Shown in pieces: positions 34,905 to 44,909 of a DNA stretch of 64,000 bases. Under the pieces are notes generated by a model. That model did no database searches. It was not told the origin of the DNA and was given only the letters and a program-made list of their open reading frames with translations. The translations under genes and the position numbers were made by a program. Source of the DNA: Kangiella koreensis DSM 16069 (GTDB lineage: Bacteria; Pseudomonadota; Gammaproteobacteria; Enterobacterales; Kangiellaceae); the NCBI RefSeq assembly GCF_000024085.1, contig NC_013166.1, forward strand, positions 1,550,001 through 1,614,000, in the 5' to 3' direction. Positions within the stretch are counted from its first letter, which is position 1. Each line of letters begins with the position of its first letter.

Positions 34905-37900
34905 TTACATCCATAAAAGTTTTTTCGACTTAGGAATCGAGGACACATAGTCTAATTGGCCACTGACTATCAAGGCAGGCAAATCAGATGCCAACTTCGA
35001 ATCAAGCTCAGCACCACGCGTAAATTGATTCGCATAAATACCAATCCAGGCGTTACGGCTATTCTTCTTGGCAACAGCGAGTGCTTTCTCTGTGATATAA
35101 ATAATTTGCTCCCAAGTTAAAGGTCTCTCTATATTGTCGGTAAAAGGAAAACGGGTAAATCCGATACTACATGTCACATCGGTAGTACTACCATTCCCAA
35201 GATCAAATTTTCTCGAAGCCACTATATTACGAATCTTTTCTGCCAGTAGCATTTGCTCTCGTTTTTCTATACCACGACTCAAAATCACTAGCGTAGCACC
35301 TTGCCAGCGAACTAAAGTGTCCGTTCCGTAACAAATAGTTCTTAAGCAATCAGCAAGTTGCTTTATGATTTCATTGCCACAGATTTGACCGTACCGTTGA
35401 TTAATAGTTGCCAGGTTATCGATGTCCACTGCAAAAACACCCAGATAAACGCCCTGAAGCTCTCTTTTGTCACGCCAGGTCGTTAAAATTGATTCTAATT
35501 CCTTTTGGATACTTCCTTTTAAATAACTACGGGTTCTAAACCCTGTAAGTTGATCATCCATTGATGATTGTTCGAGCTTTGAAGTTAATAGCTCAACTTG
35601 ATAGCGTTGCTCTGATAAAGAGTATTGCAGGTCTTCAACTCGATATAATAAAGACTTTTTGTCCTTAAGTAACATTTGGCTTTTGGACTCAGATTCTTTT
35701 AATAAACGTTCTTTTAATTTAAGTGTCTTTTTGATCCCACGATAAATATAGAAGACGACGGCAATAACGAATAGGGAAAGTACAAAAAAGTAAACAGCAA
35801 AGCCTTTCGTGCTACGCCAAAAACCTTTATCAACGTTAATTCTTAACTGAGACTCTTTGCCACTCCAGTCACTATCTTCATATCTAACTTGAATACGAAT
35901 ATTCAACACTTCCTGCTCCACCGAATGCAGCCTGATCAGTCGTGAATTGCCAAGATTGATCCAGTCCGGCGTTAAGCCCTCAATCCTATAACGAAACTCA
36001 AGATTTTTTGCATTAACATAATTAAAGACAGTAAATTTTATATCTGTAATATCACCATATTGAATGGTTGAGCGGTATAGGTTATTAGACTCATTGCCAT
36101 CTAATGGCTGGCGGATATTCTTTTGTATTACTTCGGTTATTTTTATCGGCTGGTGCTCTTTATCAATAATAATGTCTTCAGGGTTGAAGTAGCTAATACC
36201 ATTCAAACCACCAAAATACAAATAACCATCGTTATCAGCAAAGTGTGCGTTAGTGAAAAACTCACTGTATTGCAATCCATCTGAGTAAGTATAGTTTATA
36301 GGTCGACCTTTATCGGGGTGGAATTTAACCAGTCCATTTGCAGTAGAAACCCACAAGTTTCCGGAGTCATCTGATAAAACTGAGCAGATGAAATCATTAA
36401 TAAAACCATCATTGACAGTAATACGCTGAAAATAGACTTCTCCATTGATGTTATAACGTATGCGATTTAAACCGGTAACTGTTCCTACCCAAAGAACACC
36501 AAGCAAATCTTCGTAAATAACATTAATGTCTGAGCTGGAAAGTGTTTCAGGATCGTTAGGATCACTTAAGTAATATTGAATGTCGAAAGTTAGAGGACTA
36601 AATCTAATTAAGCCTCTTGAGCCGCCTAACCATATATAACCTTGTAAGTCTTCATACATGGTGTAAACGCCATACTTTGACTGCACGAAATTGATAGGAA
36701 GTCGCTCAGTGAGGTCTTCTATTACAATATGCTCCGTTGAGAGCTTCTCTCCAGGGGGAGTATTGATGGAAACCTTGAAAAAACCTTGCTTACCACCGAG
36801 CCAAATCTGACCATTTCGTCCTTCAATCACACTGCCTAGATCAGTCAATTTAACTACGTTCCCATCGACATCCACAAACTCCGTAAGGTAATAAAATGTT
36901 GCACTTTGATAAGGACGAATGAACATGCCCGTGCCAGTAAGCAACCAAAGATTACGATCAGTATCTTCCAGAATATCAGCGACGTAACCTGTAGTCATGG
37001 GCCCCTGTTCAGTGGGCAGCGATGAAAAGTGGTTTAACTTTGATAAGGTCTCATCATATTGATAAACTCCAGATGCTTCTGTACCAACCCAAAGTTTACC
37101 CAAATAATCCTTATATAAAGTCGTACTAATATTATCCCTTCCAAAAGGTGCCACTTCAGATTTCTGCAATAGATGTACAAACTGCTCTCGCGAGTCCCAA
37201 TAATTAACACCTAAGCCCGTGCCTAACCATATTAAACCATCAAAGCCACGCATCAATGACATAGTGTAATCACTTGCAATAGAATGCTTATCACTAAAGT
37301 CTGCATGATATTCACGCGCAACTTTACCCTGGTTATTGTCCCAGAATTTAAGACCAACTGTCGTGGCCACCCAGATACCTTCACCATCGGGCAGCAAGGC
37401 TTCGACCTCAACTGGTGCCTCAACTTTAGAATCAATTACATCATAATGTTGGAACTCACCAGTGCTCAATTTGAATGTCGAAAACCCTGATGAATGCGAT
37501 ATAAATACTGTGTCAGGATACTCATCAAAGGAGAAAAAGTTATCAAACTTCTCAATGCTCCGACTCTGGCTGCAGAATTCTTTTCTTTGACCACCGCCAA
37601 AATCAACCTGAAGTACGCAGTTATTGTGAATAAAGAAAATGCGCTGGCCAATAATAGTCATGACTTGCAGCGATTTACCTTCAATGAAATCTGATAGTCG
37701 TTGATTTTGATTGACCGTTTTATTTGTCACATCAATCGTGGCAAAGTAGTCTGCCCCCAACACTGATAAGGTCTTATCCTGATTCAAAGAAATTGACCAA
37801 ACCTCTTTTGCCTGCCCTTGTACGTTAGGACCGTCAACCTGAAGGTTTTGCAGCGAGTCAGTCCAATGCGTAACTTTTAGAGTATGTATATCAATACTGT

Positions 37901-38288
37901 CAAGCCCTTGGGGAGTCAGAATCCACAGGGTTCGTTGGTCATCAAAAATAAGATTACTGATAGTGGGAGAGTTTATCGTTTCGGAGTTAGTAGGCGAATG
38001 CCGAAAAATAGTATTTTCGACGCCATCAAATCGATTCAGACCATCCTGCGTACCAATCCAGGTATAGCCAAGACTGTCCTGAGCCAGACTTAGCACGGTA
38101 CTTTGACTCAGGCCATCTTCAATATTGTAAGTATGGAATCTAATTCGTTGCAGATTAGTTTTTGCTGCAGCAATTTCAGTAAGCAAAAAAAGAAGTATTG
38201 TTAAAAAAGAAAAAAAACAGACAAGGGCTGCTCGCCATGCCTTGAGGCCGGAACTATTTTTAACGCTTTTCCTCAAATCGTATATCAC
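34905..38288 (-). CDS. Propeller/Y_Y_Y sensor with degenerate GGDEF domain
   Basis: A 1127-residue membrane sensor. An N-terminal hydrophobic segment (about 18-42) is followed by a large periplasmic two-component-regulator propeller with many 'L..D..G.LWVGT..GL' blades (to about 720) and a Y_Y_Y domain (about 730-800). A membrane helix (YFFVLSLFVIAVVFYIYRG), a coiled coil (KLKERLLKESESKSQ) and a C-terminal GGDEF fold come next. FAVDIDNLATINQRYG keeps the GGDEF domain shape, but the active-site loop reads RWQGATL at residues 994-1000 instead of RWGGDEF. Diguanylate cyclase activity is therefore unlikely. Its start overlaps the acyltransferase gene end by 29 bp, so coupling is likely. Confidence 0.88.
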   Translation of the reverse strand: MIYDLRKSVKNSSGLKAWRAALVCFFSFLTILLFLLTEIAAAKTNLQRIRFHTYNIEDGLSQSTVLSLAQDSLGYTWIGTQDGLNRFDGVENTIFRHSPTNSETINSPTISNLIFDDQRTLWILTPQGLDSIDIHTLKVTHWTDSLQNLQVDGPNVQGQAKEVWSISLNQDKTLSVLGADYFATIDVTNKTVNQNQRLSDFIEGKSLQVMTIIGQRIFFIHNNCVLQVDFGGGQRKEFCSQSRSIEKFDNFFSFDEYPDTVFISHSSGFSTFKLSTGEFQHYDVIDSKVEAPVEVEALLPDGEGIWVATTVGLKFWDNNQGKVAREYHADFSDKHSIASDYTMSLMRGFDGLIWLGTGLGVNYWDSREQFVHLLQKSEVAPFGRDNISTTLYKDYLGKLWVGTEASGVYQYDETLSKLNHFSSLPTEQGPMTTGYVADILEDTDRNLWLLTGTGMFIRPYQSATFYYLTEFVDVDGNVVKLTDLGSVIEGRNGQIWLGGKQGFFKVSINTPPGEKLSTEHIVIEDLTERLPINFVQSKYGVYTMYEDLQGYIWLGGSRGLIRFSPLTFDIQYYLSDPNDPETLSSSDINVIYEDLLGVLWVGTVTGLNRIRYNINGEVYFQRITVNDGFINDFICSVLSDDSGNLWVSTANGLVKFHPDKGRPINYTYSDGLQYSEFFTNAHFADNDGYLYFGGLNGISYFNPEDIIIDKEHQPIKITEVIQKNIRQPLDGNESNNLYRSTIQYGDITDIKFTVFNYVNAKNLEFRYRIEGLTPDWINLGNSRLIRLHSVEQEVLNIRIQVRYEDSDWSGKESQLRINVDKGFWRSTKGFAVYFFVLSLFVIAVVFYIYRGIKKTLKLKERLLKESESKSQMLLKDKKSLLYRVEDLQYSLSEQRYQVELLTSKLEQSSMDDQLTGFRTRSYLKGSIQKELESILTTWRDKRELQGVYLGVFAVDIDNLATINQRYGQICGNEIIKQLADCLRTICYGTDTLVRWQGATLVILSRGIEKREQMLLAEKIRNIVASRKFDLGNGSTTDVTCSIGFTRFPFTDNIERPLTWEQIIYITEKALAVAKKNSRNAWIGIYANQFTRGAELDSKLASDLPALIVSGQLDYVSSIPKSKKLLWM

Positions 38289-38820
38289 TCGTTAACTCTG
38301 GTCTTATCCCTGCTTTATCTTTATAAAATGCTCTTATCACATCAAGATCTTGCTCTTGATTGCCGCTAGGACGTAACAAATCCCCAATGCCAATTTCTTT
38401 CGTTTTTGAATTAAGAAATGTCATTAAAATAGGAACTTCTGCTTTAAGGGCTATGTGATAAAAACCACTCTTCCAATAAGGTTTATAACTTCTTGTGCCT
38501 TCCGGAGCAAGAGCAAATTGGATTTCTTCTCTTTCTTTAATAATTGCTGCAACCTGGTCAACAACATTGTTAGCAGAACTGCGCTCTACTGGAATGCCAC
38601 CAAACATTCTAAAGAACCATCCAAAAGGCGGCTTAAATAAGGTGTGTTTGCCCAGATATCCAATTTTCATTTTGAAGCAAAAGCGAACCATTAACATCAA
38701 AACAAAGTCCCAATTAGAAGTATGCGGTGCAAAAATAACCACATACTTTTTATCCTTGGGTAACTGCCCTACTAATCTCCAACCAAGAAGGCGCAGTAAG
38801 GCTTTCATTATATAACGCAT
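38260..38820 (-). CDS. PlsC-like acyltransferase
   Basis: A 186-residue lysophospholipid-type acyltransferase. The HX4D catalytic motif is in APHTSNWDF and the glycerophosphate-binding EGTR in LAPEGTRSY; GGIPVERSS is the usual intermediate block. It is shorter than PlsC (about 245) and belongs to the group of small 1-acyl-sn-glycerol-3-phosphate acyltransferase-like proteins. The N-terminus (MRYIMKALLRLLGWRLVG) is amphipathic and basic, for membrane contact. It lies 9 bp downstream of purF, continuing the minus-strand run, and overlaps the sensor gene downstream. Confidence 0.85.
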   Translation of the reverse strand: MRYIMKALLRLLGWRLVGQLPKDKKYVVIFAPHTSNWDFVLMLMVRFCFKMKIGYLGKHTLFKPPFGWFFRMFGGIPVERSSANNVVDQVAAIIKEREEIQFALAPEGTRSYKPYWKSGFYHIALKAEVPILMTFLNSKTKEIGIGDLLRPSGNQEQDLDVIRAFYKDKAGIRPELTSDIRFEEKR

Positions 38821-38829
38821 AAATCCTCG

Positions 38830-40350
38830 CTATTGGTTATGTAAATCCATAACCATGGCAGCATCACCTATGTCATCAACGTCTTTATTTTCCTTGGCTG
38901 TATCATTGCGACGCTGCTGCAACTTATCCAAATAATCTGCATCAATATCACCCGTGATGTACTCGCCAGTAAATACTGACAAATCAAAACGCTTAATATT
39001 AAGGTTACCCTCTCGCACAGCATCAACCATGCCTTCAATATCCAGATAAATCATTTTATCAGCGCCAATTACCCGTCCCACTTCCTCTTCGGTACGACCG
39101 TGAGCAACCAGCTCAGTTGCCGCAGGCATATCAATACCATAAACATTAGGGAAACGGACAGGAGGCGCTGCTGATGCAAAGTAAACTTTTTTAGCACCTG
39201 CTTCTCGTGCCATTTCAATAATTTGTTCAGAAGTTGTTCCACGAACGATTGAGTCATCAACCAACAGAACATTTTTATCGCGAAACTCCAATTCAATTGC
39301 GTTCAGTTTTTGACGGACGCTTTTCTTGCGCATCTGTTGACCGGGCATAATAAATGTTCGACCAATATAACGATTCTTGATAAAGCCATGGCGCATTTTT
39401 ACGTTAAGCTCATGTGCTAACTGCACTGCAGAAGTGAGCGAAGTATCCGGGATAGGGATAACCACATCAATATCATGATCAGGCCAGTCTCGTAGAATTT
39501 TCTCAGCAAGCTTTTCTCCCATACGCAAACGGGATTTGTAAACAGAAACGTTATCAATCATTGAGTCAGGGCGAGCAAGGTAGACATGCTCAAAAATACA
39601 TGGTGTTAACTCACTGTCAGCATAGCACTGCTTTTCGTGCAAAGTACCGTCATCGGAAATGAACACTGCATGGCCAGCGCCAATATCATCAATAAGCTCG
39701 AAACCAAGAGCATCCAGAGCAACCGATTCAGAGGCAACCATGTATTCGGTGCCCTGCTCAGTTTCGCGCTTGCCGTAGACAGCAGGGCGAATACCGTGAG
39801 GATCTCTGAAGCACAATAGACCATGACCGTTAATCAACGCCACAGCAGCATAAGCACCTTTGCAGCGTTTAAAAACACTGCCAACTGCATCGAAGATATC
39901 ATCTGGACTAAGCTGATTTTTGTCTTTAATCTGTAGTTCATGCGCGAGCACATTCAATAAGACCTCAGAATCAGAGTTAGTGTTAAGATGACGGCGATCA
40001 GCCGAGAATAGCTCTTCTTTAAGCTGATCGGAATTAGTTAAGTTTCCGTTATGAGCTAAAGTAACACCATAAGGTGAGTTAACATAGAGCGGTTGAGCTT
40101 CGGCGCTGGTCGAACTACCAGCTGTTGGGTAACGAACATGCCCAATACCCGTATTACCAGTCAATCGACGCATATGGCGAGTATGAAAAACATCTCGAAC
40201 CAGACCATTGTCTTTACGCAGGTAAAGACGGCCATTATCGGTAGTCACAATACCTGCGGCATCTTGACCACGATGTTGCAACACAGTTAATGCATCATAG
40301 ATGCTTTGATTGACAGGGTTCTTACCTACGATTCCAACAATACCACACAT
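38830..40350 (-). CDS. purF: Amidophosphoribosyltransferase
   Basis: A 506-residue enzyme of the first committed step of purine synthesis, making phosphoribosylamine from PRPP and glutamine. The N-terminal nucleophile Cys2 is in MCGIVGIVG. The glutaminase domain contains GHVRYPTAG and AHNGNLTN, and the PRPP-binding loop is [14 protein letters not shown]. Length equals E. coli PurF (505). It is one base from cvpA, as in E. coli, and closes the accD-folC-dedD-cvpA-purF series. Confidence 0.97.
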   Translation of the reverse strand: MCGIVGIVGKNPVNQSIYDALTVLQHRGQDAAGIVTTDNGRLYLRKDNGLVRDVFHTRHMRRLTGNTGIGHVRYPTAGSSTSAEAQPLYVNSPYGVTLAHNGNLTNSDQLKEELFSADRRHLNTNSDSEVLLNVLAHELQIKDKNQLSPDDIFDAVGSVFKRCKGAYAAVALINGHGLLCFRDPHGIRPAVYGKRETEQGTEYMVASESVALDALGFELIDDIGAGHAVFISDDGTLHEKQCYADSELTPCIFEHVYLARPDSMIDNVSVYKSRLRMGEKLAEKILRDWPDHDIDVVIPIPDTSLTSAVQLAHELNVKMRHGFIKNRYIGRTFIMPGQQMRKKSVRQKLNAIELEFRDKNVLLVDDSIVRGTTSEQIIEMAREAGAKKVYFASAAPPVRFPNVYGIDMPAATELVAHGRTEEEVGRVIGADKMIYLDIEGMVDAVREGNLNIKRFDLSVFTGEYITGDIDADYLDKLQQRRNDTAKENKDVDDIGDAAMVMDLHNQ

Positions 40351-40351
40351 A

Positions 40352-40876
40352 TCACTTTTGCTCGTCTATTTCAGTTGGTGGCTCAGAGCCCTCTTTTAAC
40401 TGAGGGACAACTTCACCAAGTTGCTCATAAAACCATTCGGCGACCATCTCCATATTAGGGAGTAAACTTGACTGCCCCCACCATTCATCCTTAGGTACTG
40501 GGGTAAACTGCTTTAATCCCAATACAATTAATGCAACAACCAGCACGCCTCTCAAGGCCCCAAAAATCATTCCTAACAGTCGATCTGTTCCGCTCAACCC
40601 TGCTGCATCAACCATTCTGCCAATCAGATAGTTAATGATTCCTGCAATAACAAGAGTTACGACAAATAGAGAAACCCATGCCACACCTAAGCGTAGACTG
40701 TTGGTATCAATATGATTAACAAGAAGTTCTGCAAATGGTTCGTAAAAACCTTTAGCGACAAAGAAAGCGACAATCCAGCCAGCTAGCGATAACGCTTCGC
40801 GCACGAATCCACGAAGCAAGCTAATTAAAGCTGAAATGCCAATAATGGCGAGAATAACCCAATCGACCCAAATCAT
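40352..40876 (-). CDS. cvpA: CvpA family membrane protein
   Basis: A 174-residue inner-membrane protein with four helices. [32 protein letters not shown] is the CvpA signature, and [19 protein letters not shown] the second conserved block. CvpA is needed for colicin V production in E. coli and has been tied to envelope homeostasis; its biochemical role is unsettled. It sits directly upstream of purF as in E. coli. Confidence 0.93.
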   Translation of the reverse strand: MIWVDWVILAIIGISALISLLRGFVREALSLAGWIVAFFVAKGFYEPFAELLVNHIDTNSLRLGVAWVSLFVVTLVIAGIINYLIGRMVDAAGLSGTDRLLGMIFGALRGVLVVALIVLGLKQFTPVPKDEWWGQSSLLPNMEMVAEWFYEQLGEVVPQLKEGSEPPTEIDEQK

Positions 40877-40938
40877 TAAGGAGGCTACTGTGTTGTGTTG
40901 ATGGCTATTTTAACAGAGGTAACAGTCAGGTGAAATGG

Positions 40939-41706
40939 TTAATGTTGTTTTGGGTCGAACTCAATCACCTTAACTTTTGAACCGACCACCTTTTCCAAAT
41001 CGCCCGTTCGTTTCTCGGCCTCTCCTTTTACTGGATAAGGACCTACATAAACTCGTGCATAGGAATCACCTACTCTCTGATAAGCTCGGTAACCTTTGTC
41101 TCTTAAACTGTTAACCAGTTTCGTTGCATTGTCTTTATTAGAAAAAGAGCCGATTTGGATAAGCCAGGCACTATCAGAGAAAGCTAATTCGCTCTCAGTA
41201 TTTTCTTTGGGTAGTGACTCAACTTGAGGTTGAGTTTTTGATTCGAGACTCGCCTGAGACTTGGGTGTCGTTTCAACATTTGATTGAGTTTCGACCTGAG
41301 CGGTCTCCTTTGGCTCCTGCTTTTCAACAGGCTTTGCAGTAACTTCGTTCTCTTGTACATTCTCAGCTTTTTCTTCGGGCTGCTGAGATGCAACTTGATT
41401 CTCTTCTTGCTTTGGCTGACTTTTAGAGTCTGTAGTGGTTACTGTGTTGACGGTTTCTTGCTTTGCTTGCTCTGTACCATCATCATCGAGGTTAATCACC
41501 AAGGGGCCCTTTTCGACTGGACCACTCGCTTGAAATGCAGGAATTTTGTCTGGCTGCTGAGATTGGCTTTCGCTGGGAATTTCAGGAATTTGTGACTGAA
41601 TCTGAGAGCGATATTTTTCACTGTCCAGAATCATCGGCAGAAAGAAAACCGCTAATGCCAAAATTACTGAAGCACCCACTAAACGATATTTTAATTTCTC
41701 ATCCAC
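40939..41706 (-). CDS. dedD: DedD-like SPOR-domain protein
   Basis: A 255-residue cell-division-type protein. A short cytoplasmic tail and one membrane helix (YRLVGASVILALAVFFLPMIL, about residues 6-26) are followed by a long low-complexity linker rich in Gln, Glu, Lys, Thr (about 30-180). The C-terminal SPOR domain (WLIQIGSFSNKDNATKLVNSL, then YARVYVGPYPVKGEAEKR) binds glycan strands lacking stem peptides at the septum. Position between folC and cvpA matches dedD in E. coli. It lies 16 bp downstream of folC. Confidence 0.9.
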   Translation of the reverse strand: MDEKLKYRLVGASVILALAVFFLPMILDSEKYRSQIQSQIPEIPSESQSQQPDKIPAFQASGPVEKGPLVINLDDDGTEQAKQETVNTVTTTDSKSQPKQEENQVASQQPEEKAENVQENEVTAKPVEKQEPKETAQVETQSNVETTPKSQASLESKTQPQVESLPKENTESELAFSDSAWLIQIGSFSNKDNATKLVNSLRDKGYRAYQRVGDSYARVYVGPYPVKGEAEKRTGDLEKVVGSKVKVIEFDPKQH

Positions 41707-41722
41707 AGCTAAAGCCTCTTTA

Positions 41723-43033
41723 TCACTTATTTAGTCGTTCTAGTATTGTGTTGCTAAATCGGGGCCACGTTTCGAGCATCATGGCGACGGTAACAAAAGA
41801 ACCAAAGACAACCAAAGCTTGATTCTGATGTTGATGTTGCCAATATTCATCTAAAGCATCAACCAGTAAATGGTAAGTTTTTGCGTCTTTTTGGGACTTT
41901 TCAGGCAATTTATTCAGTAATTCTTCGCCTTTAGAACCCCTTTGACCAGGAAGGTCTATACAGTTCCACTGATCAATAGCCGTACAATAAGCTAGGGAAC
42001 CCGCAATATCTTTATCTTTTAACATACCGCAAATAGCCGTAATGTGTTCGACACCACGCTCTTTGAGCTGTTCTAACTTTTGATTCAAAATCTTTGCTGA
42101 GTCTGGGTTGTGAGCTACATCTACAATCACTATAGGCGCTTTAGAAAGATACTGAAAGCGCCCAATAAACTGTAAGTGCTCATAAGCTCGTTTAATCGAC
42201 TCAGGATTAACTTTTGCCGGAAAGACCAACAAAAATGCTTGAAGTGCAGAAGCTAGATTGCTCACTAATAAATCATTATTTGCCAGGCCATTAATGGATA
42301 ACTCCTGACCTTCATTAACACTGGAAAATGCCCACTCAGAGCCGCGATCTTCATATTGATAATCGAGTTGAGCAACAACTCCTTTAGCCTGCCTTGCGCT
42401 AATTTCTGGCAACAGTAAAGATTGAGTTTGAGAGTCAGCAATAATTACTGGCTTATCTGAACGCATAATCCCCGCTTTCTCATGAGCCACTTTTTCAAGG
42501 GTATCGCCAAGCCAGTCCACGTGATCAAGACCAATTGAGGTAATCACAGCGATATCAGGGTTAATAATGTTAACCGCATCCATTCGACCGCCCAGCCCCA
42601 CTTCTAAAACAATTAAATCCAATTCTTGTTGCTTAAATATCCAGAAAGCAACTAAGGTCGTGAATTCAAAATAGGTCAAAGGGATATCGCTTTGGTGTTG
42701 AGCAATATGGCGAAAAGCTGTGATTAATAAGTCATCAGAAACGGGGTACCCGTTATGCTTGACGCGTTCGTTAAACGCTAACAAATGAGGAGATGTGTAG
42801 CTGGCGACAGACAAGTCATGCTCAACGGCTAAAGATTCCAGAGTGGCAACGACTGTGCCTTTTCCATTAGTGCCGGCGACCGTAATTACTGGAGCATTAA
42901 GCTCAAGCAGTCCTAAACTATTGGCAACTTTTTGTATCCGAGACAGCCCCAGTTCTATTTCATGAATAGGATGAGCCTGTTCAAGCCAGGCTATCCATTC
43001 ATTTAAAGTATTAAAATCTGGGGAGGCGATCAC
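41723..43033 (-). CDS. folC: Folylpolyglutamate/dihydrofolate synthase
   Basis: A 436-residue Mur-ligase-type enzyme that makes dihydrofolate and adds glutamates to folates. The ATP loop is TVAGTNGKGTVVATLE, with YTSPHL and ERVKHNG next, and GLDHVDWLGDTLEKVAHEKAGI holding the second metal/substrate block. VDVAHNPDSAK opens the C-terminal domain. It starts with GTG (43033), 20 bp after accD, in the usual accD-folC-dedD order. Confidence 0.94.
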   Translation of the reverse strand: MIASPDFNTLNEWIAWLEQAHPIHEIELGLSRIQKVANSLGLLELNAPVITVAGTNGKGTVVATLESLAVEHDLSVASYTSPHLLAFNERVKHNGYPVSDDLLITAFRHIAQHQSDIPLTYFEFTTLVAFWIFKQQELDLIVLEVGLGGRMDAVNIINPDIAVITSIGLDHVDWLGDTLEKVAHEKAGIMRSDKPVIIADSQTQSLLLPEISARQAKGVVAQLDYQYEDRGSEWAFSSVNEGQELSINGLANNDLLVSNLASALQAFLLVFPAKVNPESIKRAYEHLQFIGRFQYLSKAPIVIVDVAHNPDSAKILNQKLEQLKERGVEHITAICGMLKDKDIAGSLAYCTAIDQWNCIDLPGQRGSKGEELLNKLPEKSQKDAKTYHLLVDALDEYWQHQHQNQALVVFGSFVTVAMMLETWPRFSNTILERLNK

Positions 43034-43053
43034 TGCACAATCTTTGAAAAGTA

Positions 43054-43920
43054 TCAGGCAGCAGGTTTAGAGAGGTTTAGTAATTTTGCAACAAGATGAG
43101 ACACGGTATCACGCATTTCACGGCGATCAACAATCATATCGATAGCTCCATGCTCTAACCAGAACTCACTTAAACGGAAACCTTCAGGAAGCTTTTCACG
43201 AATAGTTTGTTCAATCACTCGTTGGCCAGCAAAGCCGATCAAGGCTTTTGGCTCGGCTATCTGCACATCTCCCAACATAGCCAGACTTGCCGTAACCCCA
43301 CCCATAGTTGGGTCAGTTAAGACAGACACATAAGGGAGCTTAGCCTCTGACAGTTTTGCTAATGCTGCACTGGTTTTAGCCATTTGCATTAGAGACACTA
43401 AAGCCTCTTGCATACGTGCCCCACCGCTGGCAGAAAAACACACTAATGCTGAGCGCGTTTCAATCGCCGCATTGACGGCACGCACAAACTTCTCACCGAC
43501 AACAGAACCCATTGAGCCGCCCATGAATTCAAAGTTAAAGGCACAAGCCACGACTGGAACATCGTTGACCGTACCTTTAAATGCGATTAGAGCATCGTTT
43601 TCATGAGTTTTCTTTTGGGCCGCTGAAATACGATCTTTGTATTTCTTTGAATCACGGAATTTGAGCATATCAACCGGTTTCATATTAGCACCGATTTCTT
43701 TGCGGTTGGCCTCATCCATAAACTGCTCTAATCGAGTACGCGCCTTGATACGCATATGATTGTTGCACTTAGGGCAGACATGCTGGCTACGCTCCAATTC
43801 AGCGTAATACAGAACGCCTTCACAAGCCGTACATTTACTCCATACCCCTTCAGGAATGGACTTCTTTTTTTGCGACCCTTCAGGGTTGCGTTTTGGTAAT
43901 AATCGTTCTAACCAACTCAT
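43054..43920 (-). CDS. accD: Acetyl-CoA carboxylase carboxyltransferase beta subunit
   Basis: A 288-residue subunit of acetyl-CoA carboxylase, transferring the carboxyl group from biotin to acetyl-CoA with AccA. The N-terminal zinc ribbon is [20 protein letters not shown]. The crotonase-like core has [16 protein letters not shown] and [19 protein letters not shown], the oxyanion glycine region. Length is usual (about 300). The trpF gene found next to accD in several pseudomonads is missing here; truA is the next gene upstream. Confidence 0.97.
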   Translation of the reverse strand: MSWLERLLPKRNPEGSQKKKSIPEGVWSKCTACEGVLYYAELERSQHVCPKCNNHMRIKARTRLEQFMDEANRKEIGANMKPVDMLKFRDSKKYKDRISAAQKKTHENDALIAFKGTVNDVPVVACAFNFEFMGGSMGSVVGEKFVRAVNAAIETRSALVCFSASGGARMQEALVSLMQMAKTSAALAKLSEAKLPYVSVLTDPTMGGVTASLAMLGDVQIAEPKALIGFAGQRVIEQTIREKLPEGFRLSEFWLEHGAIDMIVDRREMRDTVSHLVAKLLNLSKPAA

Positions 43921-44027
43921 AATTTCAGTCTTTTATTCGTCGCTTAACAAATTGCACGCATTGTAACAGGTTTAGTAGCAAACGGAATAAACCTCTGGTT
44001 TAACCACTTTAAAAATTCAGTAACCAG

Positions 44028-44822
44028 TCACATCCTTGATGGCAAAAATAACGGCCCTGGAGAAACTTTGGGCAATCTAAACTGCTCAGGGTACTCTACG
44101 TCAACCAAGTATAAGCCATTAGGACTGGCAGTTGATGCAGCCTGAGTACGATCCTTTCCATCCAATAACTGCTTTGCCCATTCAGGTTTTTGATTATACC
44201 GGCCAATCTCAATCAAGCTGCCTGCAATGTTACGAACCATATGATGTAAAAAAGCATTAGCTTTTATATCTATGACCACATACTCACCCAAACGCTCAAC
44301 AAATAAGTGGTGGATATTCCTGAAAGATGTTTTTGACTGACAACTTGCAGCCTGAAAAGCTGCGAAATCCTGCTCGCCAGGAAAATAAGCACAGGCTTGA
44401 TTCATAACATCAATGTCAAGCGGTGCACGACACCAGGTCAAACCTGAACGGGATATAGCTGGTCGTGTAGGAGTGTTAGCGATGATATACCGGTAACGTC
44501 TAGCTTTAGCACTGAATCTGGCATGAAAGTCATCAGAGACTGAATGTGCCCAACGTACAGCAATATCATCGGGAAGCTGTGTATTGGCACCCATGGTCCA
44601 AGCTTTTAATGGCCGCTCATTGCTCAACTCAAAATGAATGATCTGTCCTGTTGCGTGGACTCCTGTATCGGTGCGTCCGGCACAAGATACTTCAATCGGC
44701 TCATCTGCAATAGTGGAAAGCACCTTTTCAAGCGTTTGCTGTACCGAACTTGCATGAGATTGACGCTGCCAACCATGATATCGGTGCCCATCGTACTCAA
44801 TGCAGAGCGCGACTTTTGTCAT
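44028..44822 (-). CDS. truA: tRNA pseudouridine(38-40) synthase
   Basis: A 264-residue enzyme that makes pseudouridine at tRNA positions 38-40. The catalytic Asp is in [25 protein letters not shown] near the N-terminus and [19 protein letters not shown] in the second half are TruA signatures. It is downstream of fimV, as in Pseudomonas. Confidence 0.96.
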   Translation of the reverse strand: MTKVALCIEYDGHRYHGWQRQSHASSVQQTLEKVLSTIADEPIEVSCAGRTDTGVHATGQIIHFELSNERPLKAWTMGANTQLPDDIAVRWAHSVSDDFHARFSAKARRYRYIIANTPTRPAISRSGLTWCRAPLDIDVMNQACAYFPGEQDFAAFQAASCQSKTSFRNIHHLFVERLGEYVVIDIKANAFLHHMVRNIAGSLIEIGRYNQKPEWAKQLLDGKDRTQAASTASPNGLYLVDVEYPEQFRLPKVSPGPLFLPSRM

Positions 44823-44859
44823 AACTCTAGTCTCAATATAAAGCTGTTTAAATGCACAA

Positions 44860-44878
44860 CACCGGGCATAACCCGGTG
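44860..44878 (-). terminator. GC-rich hairpin between fimV and truA
   Basis: CACCGGG/CCCGGTG stem, 31 bp past the fimV stop codon on the minus strand, without a strong T-tract. It may attenuate read-through into truA or stabilise the fimV mRNA end. Confidence 0.4.
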
Positions 44879-44909
44879 CTGTTCTTACCTTCTCGTTCCA
44901 AACAGTTGA

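Noticed and set aside
35288..35310. Frameshift or sequencing error explaining the lost GGDEF motif
   Set aside because: The reading frame continues normally on both sides with proper GGDEF-domain secondary-structure motifs, so the change is substitution, not frame loss.
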